This document shows positions 33,897 through 45,235 of a stretch of DNA of 48,807 bases, piece by piece (within the stretch, counting starts at the first letter, position 1; every line of letters starts with the position of its first letter). Position numbers and translations under genes: made by a program. Source of the stretch: Acidisphaera sp. GTDB lineage: Bacteria > Pseudomonadota > Alphaproteobacteria > Acetobacterales > Acetobacteraceae. The stretch covers positions 1-48,807 of the forward strand of contig JAFAYA010000084.1 in assembly GCA_019240635.1 (NCBI GenBank). Reading direction: 5' to 3'. Below the pieces are notes generated by a model. That model was not told the origin of the DNA. It did no database searches and saw nothing but the letters and a program-made list of their open reading frames with translations.

Positions 33897-34816
33897 ATCG
33901 CGCGGCAAAACAGGGCGCGGTGAACCCCGCCGCTGCCGAGTTCCTGGACTGGATGGCGCGGGAGCGTCGGGCGGCGCCGCTGACCGTCGCCGCCTATGGC
34001 CGCGACCTCGCGGGATTTTTCGCGTTCCTCACCGGCCATTTCGGCCGCGAGCCGGCGTGCCAGGACCTCGCCGGGCTGCGGGCGGCGGATTTCCGCGCCT
34101 GGCTGGCGGCGGAAGCCACGGCAGGCGCGGGCAATGCGACGCGCAGCCGCCACGTCTCGACGCTGCGCAGCTTCTTCCGCTTCCTCGCCCGCCGGCACGG
34201 CATCGCCAACCCGCAGCTCGCCCTGCTGAGCGCGCCGCGCGCCCGCAAGCCGCTGCCGCGCGCGCTCAGCACCGAGCAGGCCCGTGCGGTCGCCGAGCGG
34301 ATCGGCGACACGGCAGCGCCGGCGATGCAGGCGCGCGACGTCGCGCTGTTCACGCTGCTGTACGGCTGCGGCCTGCGCATCGGGGAGGCGCTCGCGCTCG
34401 ACATCGCCGACCTGCCGGGCGCCGCGCCGACCTTGCGCGTCACCGGCAAGGGATCGAAGCAGCGCATCGTGCCGCTGCTGCCCGCGGTCCGCGCGGCGCT
34501 GGCCGACTGGCTTGGTCACCACCCGCGCCCCGCGCCGGATGCGCCGCTGTTCCTGGGCGCCCGCGGCGGGCGGCTCGACCCGGCGGTCGCCCAGCGCGTC
34601 CTGCGCGGCTTCCGCCGCCACCACGGCCTGCCCGAGCACGCGACGCCGCATGCGCTGCGCCACTCCTTCGCCACCCACCTGCTGGCCGGCGGCGCCGACC
34701 TGCGCTCGATTCAGGAATTGTTGGGCCACGCCAGCCTGTCGACGACGCAGCGCTACACCTCGGTGGACGCGGAGCGGCTGCTGGACGTCTGGCGGCGCGC
34801 GCATCCGCGTCCTTGA
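33893..34816 (+). CDS. xerC: Tyrosine recombinase XerC
   Basis: This 307-residue site-specific recombinase resolves chromosome dimers at dif with XerD. The N-terminal SAM-like DNA-binding domain (AEFLDWMARERRAAPLTVAA) is followed by the catalytic domain. Its residues are Arg in GCGLRIGEALALD, Lys in VTGKGSKQRIVPL, the His-x-x-Arg pair in TPHALRHSFATHLL, His in LLGHASLSTTQ, and the nucleophile Tyr in QRYTSVD. All are intact and the length is standard. The start GTG overlaps DUF484, which argues for the chromosomal XerC rather than a phage integrase. Confidence 0.92.
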   Translation: MNRAAKQGAVNPAAAEFLDWMARERRAAPLTVAAYGRDLAGFFAFLTGHFGREPACQDLAGLRAADFRAWLAAEATAGAGNATRSRHVSTLRSFFRFLARRHGIANPQLALLSAPRARKPLPRALSTEQARAVAERIGDTAAPAMQARDVALFTLLYGCGLRIGEALALDIADLPGAAPTLRVTGKGSKQRIVPLLPAVRAALADWLGHHPRPAPDAPLFLGARGGRLDPAVAQRVLRGFRRHHGLPEHATPHALRHSFATHLLAGGADLRSIQELLGHASLSTTQRYTSVDAERLLDVWRRAHPRP

Positions 34817-34830
34817 ACCAAGGCGCGCCG

Positions 34831-36141
34831 ATGAATCCCGCGCTGCGTGACGCCGCCAAGGAATACCTGGTCCGCTACGGCGGCGACGCCTTCCCCAACC
34901 TGTTCGTCGCCGCCAAGGGAACCGTGGTGCGCGACGACACCGGGCGCGAGATCCTCGATTTCACGTCCGGGCAAATGTGCGCGACGATCGGGCACAACCA
35001 TCCGGCGATCGTCGCCGCCGTCCACGCCGCCGGCACGAAAGCGTTCCACCTGTTCAGCGGCATGATCCCGCAGGTCGTGGCCGCGCTGGGGCAAACTCTG
35101 GCCCAGGACTGGATGCCGCGCGGCCTGTCGAAATCGCTGTTCGTCAACACCGGCGCGGAGAGCAACGAGGCGGCGCTGCGCATGGCAAAGCTGCACACCG
35201 GCGGATACGAGGTCCTGGCGGTCGGCGGCTCCTGGCACGGCGTGACCGGCGGGACCAGCGCCGTCTCCTTCGCCAGCGACCGCCGGGGCTACGGCGTACC
35301 CCTGCCGGGGGTGTTCGTGATGCCGGAGCCGAACGCCTACCGACCGTATATCGATGCCGGATCGGAGGAGGCGTCCGCGCTCGCCTGCCTCGAACTCGGG
35401 CTAAAAATGTTCGACATGCAGTCCTCCGGCCGGCCGGCCGCGATCATCATCGAGCCAGTCATCAGCGCCGGCGGCGTGCTGGTGCCGCCAAAAGCCTACA
35501 TGCAGGCGCTGCGCCGAGCGGCGGACGAGCGCGGCATGCTGCTGATCTTCGACGAGGCGCAGACCGCGTTCGGCCGCATCGGGCACAAGACCGGCGCGGC
35601 GTTCTTCGGCGTGACGCCGGACATCATGAGCGTGTCGAAGACCCTCGGCGGCGGCTTGCCGCTGGCCGGGACGGTCACCACCCCGGCGATCGAGGACAGC
35701 GTGCACCGGAAAGGGTTCAATTTCTACACGAGCCACGTCTCCGATCCCTTGCCCGCCGAGGTCGGGCTGGCGGTGCTGCGGGTGATCGCGGAGGAGAAAT
35801 TGATCGAACGGGCGCGGACCGTCGGCGCCTATCTGCGCGGGCGCCTGCAGGAATTGCAGCAGCGCTACGAGGCAATCGGCGACGTGCGCGGCGAGGGGCT
35901 GCTGCTGGGTGTCGAGCTGGTGCGGGACCGAAAGTCGCGCCAGCCGAACCACGAGCTCGGCGGGCGGACGACGAAGAAATGCTTTGCGCTGGGCTTGAGC
36001 ATGAATATCCGCCGGCGCCCGGAGCGGGGCTCGGTGTGGCGGATCGCCCCGCCGCTGACCGTGTCGACCGACGAGATCGATCGCGCCGTCGCCATCCTGG
36101 ACCGGGCGCTGCGCGAGAGCCTCGACGAGATGGCGGCCTGA
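34831..36141 (+). CDS. Class III aminotransferase, 2,2-dialkylglycine decarboxylase-like
   Basis: This 436-residue PLP enzyme starts at the ATG at 34831, 14 bp after xerC; the longer open frame is shadow. Its pattern resembles the Burkholderia 2,2-dialkylglycine decarboxylase (about 433 residues) along the length as I recall it: LVRYGG, ILDFTSGQM, HLFSGM, NTGAESNEAALRMAKL, GSWHGVTG, IIEPVISAGG, DEAQTAFGRIG, SKTLGGGLPLA with the Schiff-base Lys, YTSHVSDPLPAEVGL, GLSMNI, and WRIAPPLTVS. The FTSGQ and SWHG positions are those used for the decarboxylation-specific pocket. It would convert dialkylglycines such as 2-aminoisobutyrate to ketone, CO2 and L-amino acid. Another omega-type aminotransferase cannot be excluded. 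Confidence 0.8.
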   Translation: MNPALRDAAKEYLVRYGGDAFPNLFVAAKGTVVRDDTGREILDFTSGQMCATIGHNHPAIVAAVHAAGTKAFHLFSGMIPQVVAALGQTLAQDWMPRGLSKSLFVNTGAESNEAALRMAKLHTGGYEVLAVGGSWHGVTGGTSAVSFASDRRGYGVPLPGVFVMPEPNAYRPYIDAGSEEASALACLELGLKMFDMQSSGRPAAIIIEPVISAGGVLVPPKAYMQALRRAADERGMLLIFDEAQTAFGRIGHKTGAAFFGVTPDIMSVSKTLGGGLPLAGTVTTPAIEDSVHRKGFNFYTSHVSDPLPAEVGLAVLRVIAEEKLIERARTVGAYLRGRLQELQQRYEAIGDVRGEGLLLGVELVRDRKSRQPNHELGGRTTKKCFALGLSMNIRRRPERGSVWRIAPPLTVSTDEIDRAVAILDRALRESLDEMAA

Positions 36142-36156
36142 ACACTTCGTCCAGGT

Positions 36157-36207
36157 AAGGCCAGGGGGCTTTGCCCCCTGGACCCCCACCAAAGGCAGAG
36201 CCTTTGG
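36157..36207. repeat. Two-hairpin intergenic repeat, copy 1
   Basis: Two perfect hairpins lie in tandem. CCAGGGGGC-TTT-GCCCCCTGG is at 36161-36181 (9-bp stem) and CCAAAGGC-AGA-GCCTTTGG at 36189-36207 (8-bp stem). They are joined by an ACCCCCA linker and preceded by AAGG. The element sits between the convergent decarboxylase-like and MFS genes, where it can serve as a bidirectional terminator. An inverted second copy lies at 37683-37730. Elements of this type are scattered through Acetobacteraceae genomes as I recall. Confidence 0.85.
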
Positions 36208-36217
36208 AAACCTTCAC

Positions 36218-37588
36218 TCAGTCACCCTGCAGCTGGGAGCGGAGCGTGACGCGGCTGGGGACCAGGAGGCTGACCAGCAGGATCACCACCGCGAGGGCGG
36301 CGGCCAGCGCGAAGACCTGGTGCAGCGCTTGCGGCAGCGCGCCCGGCATCCCGGCGTTCAGCACGCCGCCGAAGGCCGCCGCACCCAACGCCTGACCGAC
36401 CAGCCGGCAAAAATAGAACAGCGAGGTCGCCCGGCCGCGGTCCTGCCACGCAACGCTCGACTGGATGCACACCGCGAAGGTGATGCTCAGCATCCCAAGC
36501 CCCGCCCCGACGATCGCGGCGGCGGCCAGGATCCAGCCCGGCGGCTGCAGCGGGGTCAGGCCCAGCGGGCCGGCGCTGCCCGCCAGCACCGCAAGCCCTC
36601 CGACCAGCGCGGTCGCGCGATAGGAGACGCGCGCCAGCAGCCGTCCGACGACCATGCTCGCAATCGTCCAGCTCACCGACATCGTGCCGAGCGTCAGTCC
36701 CGCATCGAGCGGGCTGCGACCCTGCACACCCTGGATGTACAGCGGCAGGAAGCCGGTCAGCCCGATCAGGAAGGCGCCGCACAGCAGGCCCGAGACATTG
36801 CCGATCAGGATGATCGGCTGACGCCAGAGGTGCAGCGGCAAGGTCGGCTCCGCCGCCGCCCGCTCGTGGCGCACCAGCACGACGCCGAGCCCGACGCCGA
36901 CGCCGAGCAGCGCCAGCGAGAGCAGCGGCGGCAAGCTCTGGTGCTGCACCAGCGCCGTCATCACCGCGCCGGCCGCCAGCATCAGCAGCGCCGAGCCCGC
37001 GAGGTCGAGCGGATGGCGCACCGTCTCCCGCTGCTCGCGCAGGAAGTGGCCGACCAGCGCGATCGTCGTCAGGCCGATCGGCAGGTTGATCCAGAACACC
37101 AGCGGCCAGCTCGCGTGGCTGACGCAGAACGCGCCGATGATCGGCCCGAGGATCGCCGAGATGCCCCAGATGGCGCTGATCTGGCCGAGCGCCTTCGGCC
37201 GTTCCGCAGGCGCCGCGGTGTCGCTGATGATGGTGGTGGCGATCGGCGCCAGTCCGCCGCTGCCGAAGCCCTGCACGGCGCGGAACAGGATCAGCGAGGG
37301 CATGCTCCAGGCCAGCCCGCACAGCAGCGAGCCGAGCAGGAACAGCGCCGTGCTGCCGATATAGACGCGCTTGCGGCCGTAGAGGTCGGCGAGTCTTCCG
37401 TACACCGGCGTGGTCACGGCCTGGGTCAGCAGGTAGACGCCGAACGCCCAGCTGAACAGCTCGAACCCGCCCAGCTGGTCGACGATGGTCGGCATCGCCG
37501 TGCTGATGACGGTCGACTCCATCGCCGCCATGAAGGTGGAGATCAGCATCGTGCCGACCAGCAGCCGCCGCCGCGCATTGCCCTGCAT
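36218..37588 (-). CDS. MFS drug-efflux-type transporter (DHA2, 14-helix)
   Basis: This is a 456-residue inner-membrane transporter. The N-terminus has FMAAMESTVISTAMPTIVDQ (DHA2 motif D1 type) and YGRLADLYGRKRVYIGS (motif A); motif C-like glycines appear in AIWGISAILGPIIGAF. About 14 hydrophobic segments are visible, as in EmrB/QacA proteins that exchange protons for drugs or metabolites. The specific substrate is unknown. The gene is bracketed by the two inverted hairpin repeats. Confidence 0.9.
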   Translation of the reverse strand: MQGNARRRLLVGTMLISTFMAAMESTVISTAMPTIVDQLGGFELFSWAFGVYLLTQAVTTPVYGRLADLYGRKRVYIGSTALFLLGSLLCGLAWSMPSLILFRAVQGFGSGGLAPIATTIISDTAAPAERPKALGQISAIWGISAILGPIIGAFCVSHASWPLVFWINLPIGLTTIALVGHFLREQRETVRHPLDLAGSALLMLAAGAVMTALVQHQSLPPLLSLALLGVGVGLGVVLVRHERAAAEPTLPLHLWRQPIILIGNVSGLLCGAFLIGLTGFLPLYIQGVQGRSPLDAGLTLGTMSVSWTIASMVVGRLLARVSYRATALVGGLAVLAGSAGPLGLTPLQPPGWILAAAAIVGAGLGMLSITFAVCIQSSVAWQDRGRATSLFYFCRLVGQALGAAAFGGVLNAGMPGALPQALHQVFALAAALAVVILLVSLLVPSRVTLRSQLQGD

Positions 37589-37682
37589 GCCTGCCGCTGA
37601 TCGCTACGTGAGCAGGATGCGGCGAAAAGGCAACCGCGCCGGGGCCTGGCCCCCCAGACGATCATCCCGAAAATGAAGGATT

Positions 37683-37730
37683 GCAAAGGCTCTGCCTTTG
37701 CCGGGGTCCAGGGGCAGAGCCCCTGGCCTT
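37683..37730. repeat. Two-hairpin intergenic repeat, copy 2 (inverted)
   Basis: GCAAAGGC-TCT-GCCTTTGC (37683-37701) and CCAGGGGC-AGA-GCCCCTGG (37708-37726) form the same two-hairpin element as at 36157-36207 but in the opposite orientation. The stems carry compensated changes: the first stem is one G/C pair shorter, and CC/GG is replaced by GC/GC. It lies in the 164-bp gap downstream of the AI-2E-type gene stop and upstream of the MFS start, so it can terminate the upstream transcript. Confidence 0.85.
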
Positions 37731-37752
37731 CGCTCGGGACGCAACGCCGTCG

Positions 37753-38970
37753 TCAGGATCGCGGCTCGATCCGCCCGGATGCGCCGGGCGGATCGAGATA
37801 GAGCGGGCTGATCAGGTAGCGCCGCAGCCAGAAGCGCGCGAGCACGCCGATCGTCGCGGCGATCGGCACCGCCAGCAGCACACCGAGAAAGCCGAACGCC
37901 GCACCTCCGGCGAACAGCGCGAAGATCACCCACACGGCGTGCAGCTCCACGCGGTCGCCGAGGAAGCGCGGATAGATCACGTAGCCCTCGAACAGGTTGC
38001 CGAGCACGAACACCGCACCGACCTCCAGCACGCCCTCCCAGGACGGGAACTGCGCCATCGCCAGCGCGAGCGAGGTGACCGCGCCGGTGATCGTGCCAAC
38101 ATACGGAATGAACGACAGCAGCCCGGCCGTCAGGCCGACGATCAGGCCGAGATCGAGCCCCACCAGCGACAGGCCGACCGCGTAGAACAGCGCCAGCGCG
38201 ACACAGCACAGCGCCTGGCCGCGCACCCAGGCGGAGAGGATGCGGTCCACCTCGCGCGCCTGCGCGCGCAGCACGCCGGCGTAGCGGCGCGGCAGCCAGC
38301 TGTCGATCCGCGCCACCATGCGCGGCCAGTCGCGCAGCAGGTAGAAGGCGACCACCGGCGTCACCACGGCCAGCGTCAGCACGTTGAACAACGCAAAACC
38401 GCCGCCGACGATCCGGCTCAGCGCGGACACGACGAAGCCCAGCATCGCTCCCGCTTGGCTGCCGACGAGGTCGCGCAGATGCTCGTCCACGAACTCCGGC
38501 CCGAGCCGCTCCTGCAGATGCGCCATCACCTCGTTGGCCCATTGCCGGAGCATGTTCGCATAGGCCGGGATGCGCGCGAGCAGGATGCCGAACTGGGCGA
38601 GGATCAGCGGATACAGCAGCAGCGCGAACAGCAGCACCGCGGCGATCAGGCTGACGATCAGCAGCAGCGAGGCCGCTCCGCGCGGCACGCCGGCGCGCGC
38701 CAAGCGCGTCGCAGGCGGGTCCAGGAAGTAGGCGATCCCCGAGGCGGCGACGAAGGGCAGCAGGATCGAGGCGAACAGCTCGAGCCCGAGCCACCCCACC
38801 ACCGCCAGCCCGACGAGCAGGGCGATGCGCTGGGCCCGCGTGGCGTGCGGCGCCGGGTCCGGCCGCGCCTCCGGCGGCGGCGGCGGGCGGGCGGAGCCGG
38901 CGAAGGTTCCACCGGCGGAGCCGGTGGAATGGCCGGCGGAGGGGAGGGAGGCGGTCTCCTCCTCGATCAT
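37753..38970 (-). CDS. AI-2E transporter (PerM/YdiK) family membrane protein
   Basis: This 405-residue protein has a Pro/Gly-rich cytoplasmic head of about 45 residues and then the PerM pattern: a pair of helices (IALLVGLAVVGWLGLELFAS), a central soluble part (LRQWANEVMAHLQERLGPEF) and a later helix block with GLIVGLTAGLLSFIPYVGTI, the family signature near the end. PerM proteins are putative permeases; AI-2 export is shown only for a few members. The ATG at 38970 is used; a GTG at 38976 is an alternative. It follows the CDP-alcohol phosphatidyltransferase gene by 8 bp in one operon. Confidence 0.88.
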   Translation of the reverse strand: MIEEETASLPSAGHSTGSAGGTFAGSARPPPPPEARPDPAPHATRAQRIALLVGLAVVGWLGLELFASILLPFVAASGIAYFLDPPATRLARAGVPRGAASLLLIVSLIAAVLLFALLLYPLILAQFGILLARIPAYANMLRQWANEVMAHLQERLGPEFVDEHLRDLVGSQAGAMLGFVVSALSRIVGGGFALFNVLTLAVVTPVVAFYLLRDWPRMVARIDSWLPRRYAGVLRAQAREVDRILSAWVRGQALCCVALALFYAVGLSLVGLDLGLIVGLTAGLLSFIPYVGTITGAVTSLALAMAQFPSWEGVLEVGAVFVLGNLFEGYVIYPRFLGDRVELHAVWVIFALFAGGAAFGFLGVLLAVPIAATIGVLARFWLRRYLISPLYLDPPGASGRIEPRS

Positions 38971-38978
38971 GCGCACGC

Positions 38979-39587
38979 CTATCCCCGCCGGGCGGCGTGC
39001 ACGACGTAGGCGGCGCCCGAGGCGAGCGTGCTGGCCGCAACCAGCCAGGTCAGCGCGCCGAGCAGGCTCGGCGCCAGCCAGTGCGGCGGCAGCGCATATT
39101 CAGCCGGGCAGAAGCCGGCGACCAGCAGCGCCGTCGCCACCAGCATGATCTGCAGGGCGGTGTTCAGCTTCGAGACATAGAGCGGGCGGATCGCCACCGG
39201 CTGGCCGAGCACGGCGAGGACGAGCACGCCGCCGACGATCACCACGTCGCGGAACACCACCAGGATCGCCAGCCAGTCCGCCAGCACGTGCACGGTCGCG
39301 AGTGTCACGTACATGCTGACCAGCAGCGCCTTGTCGGCCATCGGGTCGAGCACCGCGCCGACCGCGCTGGAATGGCCGCGCCGCGCCAGCCAGCCGTCGA
39401 CCGCATCGGACGCGCCAGCCGCCACGAACAGCCAGAAAGCGATCGCCAGGTCGTGGCGCAGCACCAGCCATACCGCCACCGGCACGACGCAGAGCCGGGC
39501 GAGGGTGATGGCGTTCGGCAGCGTGAGCAGGCCGGCATCCGCCGGCCGCGCCGGCGCGCCCTCGGTGAGGTGCGTGCCGTCAGGCAT
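38979..39587 (-). CDS. CDP-alcohol phosphatidyltransferase family protein
   Basis: This 202-residue membrane enzyme has the complete catalytic motif DxxDGxxAR...GxxxDxxxD as [12 protein letters not shown] then [11 protein letters not shown] (residues about 60-86). Several membrane helices follow. The family makes phosphatidylglycerophosphate, cardiolipin or related phospholipids. [19 protein letters not shown] at the N-terminus recalls PgsA and bacterial cardiolipin synthases of this class, but the exact acceptor cannot be assigned. It is divergent from purM (137 bp) and upstream of the AI-2E-type gene. Confidence 0.88.
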   Translation of the reverse strand: MPDGTHLTEGAPARPADAGLLTLPNAITLARLCVVPVAVWLVLRHDLAIAFWLFVAAGASDAVDGWLARRGHSSAVGAVLDPMADKALLVSMYVTLATVHVLADWLAILVVFRDVVIVGGVLVLAVLGQPVAIRPLYVSKLNTALQIMLVATALLVAGFCPAEYALPPHWLAPSLLGALTWLVAASTLASGAAYVVHAARRG

Positions 39588-39724
39588 CCGCCGCGACCGG
39601 CGTTGCGCCGGTCGCCCCGCTATGGTTGTGTCGCCGGCGGGTTGACCGCCTTGCCGCCCGCCCCTCGCTGGGCATCACTCCAAACTCCCGCCGCGGCCAA
39701 GGCCTTACCGTATCGGGGGCCGTC

Positions 39725-40783
39725 ATGACCAGCCTGACCTACCGGGATGCAGGCGTGGACATCGCCGCCGGCGAGGCGCTGGTCGAGGCGATCGCGCCGC
39801 TCGCGCGCGCCACCGCGCGGCCGGGCGTGATGGGCCGGCTCGGCGGCTTCGGCGCATTGTTCGACCTACGTGCCGCCGGCTACGCCGACCCCGTGCTGGT
39901 CGCCACCACCGACGGCGTCGGTACCAAGCTGCGCGTCGCTGTCGAGACCGGGCTGCACGCGGGGGTCGGCACCGATCTCGTGGCGATGTGCGTCAACGAC
40001 CTCGTCGTGCAGGGCGCCGAGCCGCTGTTCTTCCTTGACTACTACGCGAGCGGCCGGTTGTCGGTCGCGGCGGCGCGGCAGGTAATCGCCGGCATCGCCG
40101 ACGCGTGTCGCGAGTCCGGCTGCGCGCTGGTCGGCGGCGAGACCGCGGAGATGCCGGGCATGTACGCGCCTGACGAGTACGACTTGGCGGGCTTCGCCGT
40201 GGGTGCGGCCGAGCGCGGCCGGCTGTTGCCGCAGGGTGTGGCGGCCGGCGACGCGGTGCTCGGGCTGGCGAGCGTCGGTGTGCACTCCAACGGCTTCTCG
40301 CTGGTGCGGCGGATCGTCGGCGATGCCGGTCTGGCCTGGGACGCGCCGGCCCCGTTCGCGGCCGCCGCCAGTCTGGCGCAGGCGCTGATGGCGCCGACGC
40401 GGCTCTATGTACGCCCGGTGCTGGCGCTGCACCGCGCCGGCCTGCTGCGCGCCGCCGCGCACATCACCGGCGGCGGCCTGCCCGGCAACCTGCCGCGCGT
40501 CCTGCCGGCCGGCACGCGGGCGATGCTGCGCGCCGACTGGCCGATCCCGCCGGTCTTCGCCTGGCTGGCCCGCCGCGGCCGCGTGCCGGCGGCCGAGATG
40601 CTGCGGGTGTTCAACTGCGGCATTGGCATGGCACTGGTGGTCAGCGACCTCGCGCGCGCGACCGCGCTGCTGGCCGAGCATGGCGAGACGGCGCTGCCGA
40701 TCGGCCGGATCGAGCAGGCCGACGGCCCGCCGGAGGTATGCCTCGACGTGCCGGAGGGATGGCCAGAGGGATGGCCGGCGTGA
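39725..40783 (+). CDS. purM: Phosphoribosylformylglycinamidine cyclo-ligase PurM
   Basis: This 352-residue AIR synthetase carries out the fifth step of purine synthesis, forming aminoimidazole ribonucleotide with ATP. Signatures are [98 protein letters not shown] and [11 protein letters not shown]. The ATG at 39725 gives the standard N-terminus, and 33 upstream codons in frame look non-coding. The usual partner purN does not follow; the next gene is convergent. Confidence 0.95.
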   Translation: MTSLTYRDAGVDIAAGEALVEAIAPLARATARPGVMGRLGGFGALFDLRAAGYADPVLVATTDGVGTKLRVAVETGLHAGVGTDLVAMCVNDLVVQGAEPLFFLDYYASGRLSVAAARQVIAGIADACRESGCALVGGETAEMPGMYAPDEYDLAGFAVGAAERGRLLPQGVAAGDAVLGLASVGVHSNGFSLVRRIVGDAGLAWDAPAPFAAAASLAQALMAPTRLYVRPVLALHRAGLLRAAAHITGGGLPGNLPRVLPAGTRAMLRADWPIPPVFAWLARRGRVPAAEMLRVFNCGIGMALVVSDLARATALLAEHGETALPIGRIEQADGPPEVCLDVPEGWPEGWPA

Positions 40784-40790
40784 CGCGCCG

Positions 40791-41351
40791 CTACTCCAGC
40801 CGCAGCGCCGGCGGGATCGTCAGGCCGAGCCGCAGCGGCACGTCCCAGGTCTCGCGCACCTGGCGAACCGGGCGGAAGCCGGCGCGCAGATAGGTGGGCA
40901 TCGCGCGCGGATGGTCGGCCGTGCAGGTGTTCACCGTCATGCCGCGCGCGCCGTTCTGCCAGACCACGTCGATGGCATGGCGCAGGAACGGATAGCCAAG
41001 TCCCTGCCCGACCCGCGGCGGCATCAGGCCGAAATAGCTGAGATTGACGTCCGGCCAGTAGCGCGCATCCAGCTCATAGAACCCGGCCGGCTCGCCGCCC
41101 GAATAGAGCACGGTGATCGACACCCCCGGGGTGCGCAGCAGCGCCGCCAACTCCTCGTCCGGCGTCGCGCGGCGCAGCCACCAGACGTGCGGCGCGCCGA
41201 CGGTGTCGTAGAGGTAGCGGTAGAAGGCGACCGAGGGTGCCGCCAGCCGCACCGCCTGCGTGCCGGCCGGCAGCGGCGGCGAGCCCGGCTCGGGCGGGCG
41301 GTCCATGCGCAGGAACGTCACGGTCACCCCGACGCGGACCACCGGCTCCAT
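40791..41351 (-). CDS. GNAT-family N-acetyltransferase
   Basis: This 186-residue protein has the GNAT order: ELDARYWPDVNLSYFGLMPP (strand 4), then RVGQGLGYPFLRHAIDVVW, whose RxGQGLG is the acetyl-CoA pyrophosphate loop, then VNTCTADHPRAMPTYLRAGF, the Asn/Tyr C-terminal motif. The acceptor is unknown. It lies 20 bp downstream of rpoD on the same strand and may be the last gene of the yqeY-dnaG-rpoD unit. The ATG at 41351 is chosen; the open frame continues upstream antisense-like inside rpoD. Confidence 0.85.
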   Translation of the reverse strand: MEPVVRVGVTVTFLRMDRPPEPGSPPLPAGTQAVRLAAPSVAFYRYLYDTVGAPHVWWLRRATPDEELAALLRTPGVSITVLYSGGEPAGFYELDARYWPDVNLSYFGLMPPRVGQGLGYPFLRHAIDVVWQNGARGMTVNTCTADHPRAMPTYLRAGFRPVRQVRETWDVPLRLGLTIPPALRLE

Positions 41352-41371
41352 CGGGCGCGCCCCCGCGCCGC

Positions 41372-43417
<2,046 letters not shown>

Positions 43418-43465
43418 CGCTCGTCGGACTCCTATCGAGGTCTGCCGGGGCGGGGCATGGCCCAC

Positions 43466-45235
43466 TCAGGCCGCCTGGCCAACGCTGTCGGGTTCGCCGC
43501 TGCGGACCCTGCTGAGCGCACTGACGAGAACCAACAGACGGGCTTGCGTCCGTTCGTCGAGCTGTCGCCGGCACTCATCCTCGGCCGAGGCCACTTCCTG
43601 TTCCAGCCGATCGAGGCGCAGGAAGCCGAAAATGTGCCACCACCCTTCTTCCGCTTCCGCCGGCATCGCCTCAGGCGAGGCGCAGGCGGGCAGCGGCACC
43701 GGAACCGCCGAAAGGGCCTGCACGGCTTCCGCCGCCAAACCAGCCTCGGTCAGGTGGTTCATGAGCCCCGCCGAGTCAAGCGCGTGATCCGCCTCCGCGG
43801 CCGCGTGCATGGCCGCGCGCAGCCGGTCCAGCGCCGGCGGCAGATCGAGATCGCAATAGGCCTCCTCGACGTCGCGCAGCAGGTGCGGATGGCGCAGCAG
43901 GATGGCGGTCAGGATCCGCGCCCGTTCGGCGGCCACGTGCATCGGCGTGCGCGACGGCTTCGGGCCGGCCGGCGTCGGCCGGCCACGGCGGGCGGCAAAA
44001 AACCGCTCCAGCAGAGCACTCCGGTATTCGCTCGCCAGCCTACGGTCGCCGATCCGCGCCGCCGCCGCCTCCAGGCGTGCGCGGAACGCCGCGCGCTGTT
44101 CGGGAGCGCTGCCCGGCGTCGCCTCGTGCAGCAGATCGAACAGAACCTCGGCCAGCGGGCGAGCCTCGGCCAGGCATTGCTGGAACCGCGCGGCTCCCCT
44201 GCCGCGAACCAGCGTGTCGGGATCCTCCCCCTCCGGCAAGAGCGCGACCTGGAGCGTGCGCTCGGGCCCGAGCAAGGGCAGCGCGAGGTCGGCGGCCCGC
44301 AAGCTCGCCCGCCGGCCGGCGGCATCCCCATCGAAGCAGATGACCGGCGCCGGCGAGAGCCGCCACAATCCCTCGAGCTGCCCCTCGGTCACCGCCGTGC
44401 CGAGCGGGGCGACGGCGGCGTCGAATCCGGCCTGATGCAACGCGATCACGTCCATGTAGCCCTCGACCAGCACCACCGTCGCGCCGCGCCGCGCCGCCTC
44501 GCGCGCCCGGTCGATCGCGTAGAGGCTGCGGCGCTTGGCGAATACCGCGGTCTCCGGGCCGTTGAGGTATTTCGGCTGGCCGTCGCCGAGCGTGCGGCCG
44601 CCGAAGCTGATTACCCGGCCGCGGCGGTCGCGGATCGGGAAGATCACGCGCTCGAAGAACAGCTCGCGCGGGCCGTTTGCCCCTTCGGTCATCAAACCGG
44701 CTTCGACCAGCCGCTCGGCGCCGATCCCGTGGTGGGCGAATTCGGCGGCCAGCGCGCCGCGACCCTCGCCCGACCAGCCCAGGCCGAAGCCCCGGATCGT
44801 CGCCTCCGACAGGCCGCGCTCGCGCAGATAGGCCAGCGCCCGGCGTCCCTCCGGCAGCAGCAGGCGGCGCTGAAACCCGGCGGCGGCCTGTTCGAGCACA
44901 CCGAGCACGTCAAGCCGGCGGCGCTCGGCGGCCTCGGCCTCCGGCGTCGGCTTCGGTACCTCGAGCCCCGCCTCGGCGGCGAGCTGCTCCACGGCCTCCA
45001 TGAAGCCCGCACCCTGGCTCTGCATGACGAAGCTGACGGCATCGCCGTGGGCGCCGCAGCCGTAGCAGTGGAAATGGTCGTCATAGACGTAGAAGGAGGC
45101 GCTCTTCTCCTCGTGGAACGGGCAGCAGCCCCGCCAATTGCGCCCGGAGCGGGCGAGGCGGGCCCGCCGGCCGACCAGGGTCGCCAGCGGCGTGCGAACC
45201 CGCAGCTCGTCGAGGAAGCCGGCGGGAAGCGGCAT
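43466..45235 (-). CDS. dnaG: DNA primase DnaG
   Basis: This 589-residue primase makes RNA primers at the replication fork. The N-terminal zinc finger is visible as GCCPFHEEKSASFYVYDDHF followed by CYGCGAHGDAV. The core includes RVIFPIRDRRGRVISFGGRT and PKYLNGPETAVF. The TOPRIM motifs are VVLVEGYMDVIALHQAGF and [14 protein letters not shown] helical C-terminal domain for DnaB binding makes up the last about 150 residues. The start overlaps the yqeY stop (TGATG), and rpoD follows, so this is the classical macromolecular-synthesis operon with yqeY in place of rpsU. Confidence 0.96.
   Translation of the reverse strand: MPLPAGFLDELRVRTPLATLVGRRARLARSGRNWRGCCPFHEEKSASFYVYDDHFHCYGCGAHGDAVSFVMQSQGAGFMEAVEQLAAEAGLEVPKPTPEAEAAERRRLDVLGVLEQAAAGFQRRLLLPEGRRALAYLRERGLSEATIRGFGLGWSGEGRGALAAEFAHHGIGAERLVEAGLMTEGANGPRELFFERVIFPIRDRRGRVISFGGRTLGDGQPKYLNGPETAVFAKRRSLYAIDRAREAARRGATVVLVEGYMDVIALHQAGFDAAVAPLGTAVTEGQLEGLWRLSPAPVICFDGDAAGRRASLRAADLALPLLGPERTLQVALLPEGEDPDTLVRGRGAARFQQCLAEARPLAEVLFDLLHEATPGSAPEQRAAFRARLEAAAARIGDRRLASEYRSALLERFFAARRGRPTPAGPKPSRTPMHVAAERARILTAILLRHPHLLRDVEEAYCDLDLPPALDRLRAAMHAAAEADHALDSAGLMNHLTEAGLAAEAVQALSAVPVPLPACASPEAMPAEAEEGWWHIFGFLRLDRLEQEVASAEDECRRQLDERTQARLLVLVSALSRVRSGEPDSVGQAA

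Noticed and set aside
39588-39724. Riboswitch (purine type) upstream of purM.
   Set aside because: The 137-bp region is GC-rich and I could not find the conserved purine-aptamer core; purine control by RNA is uncommon in this group.
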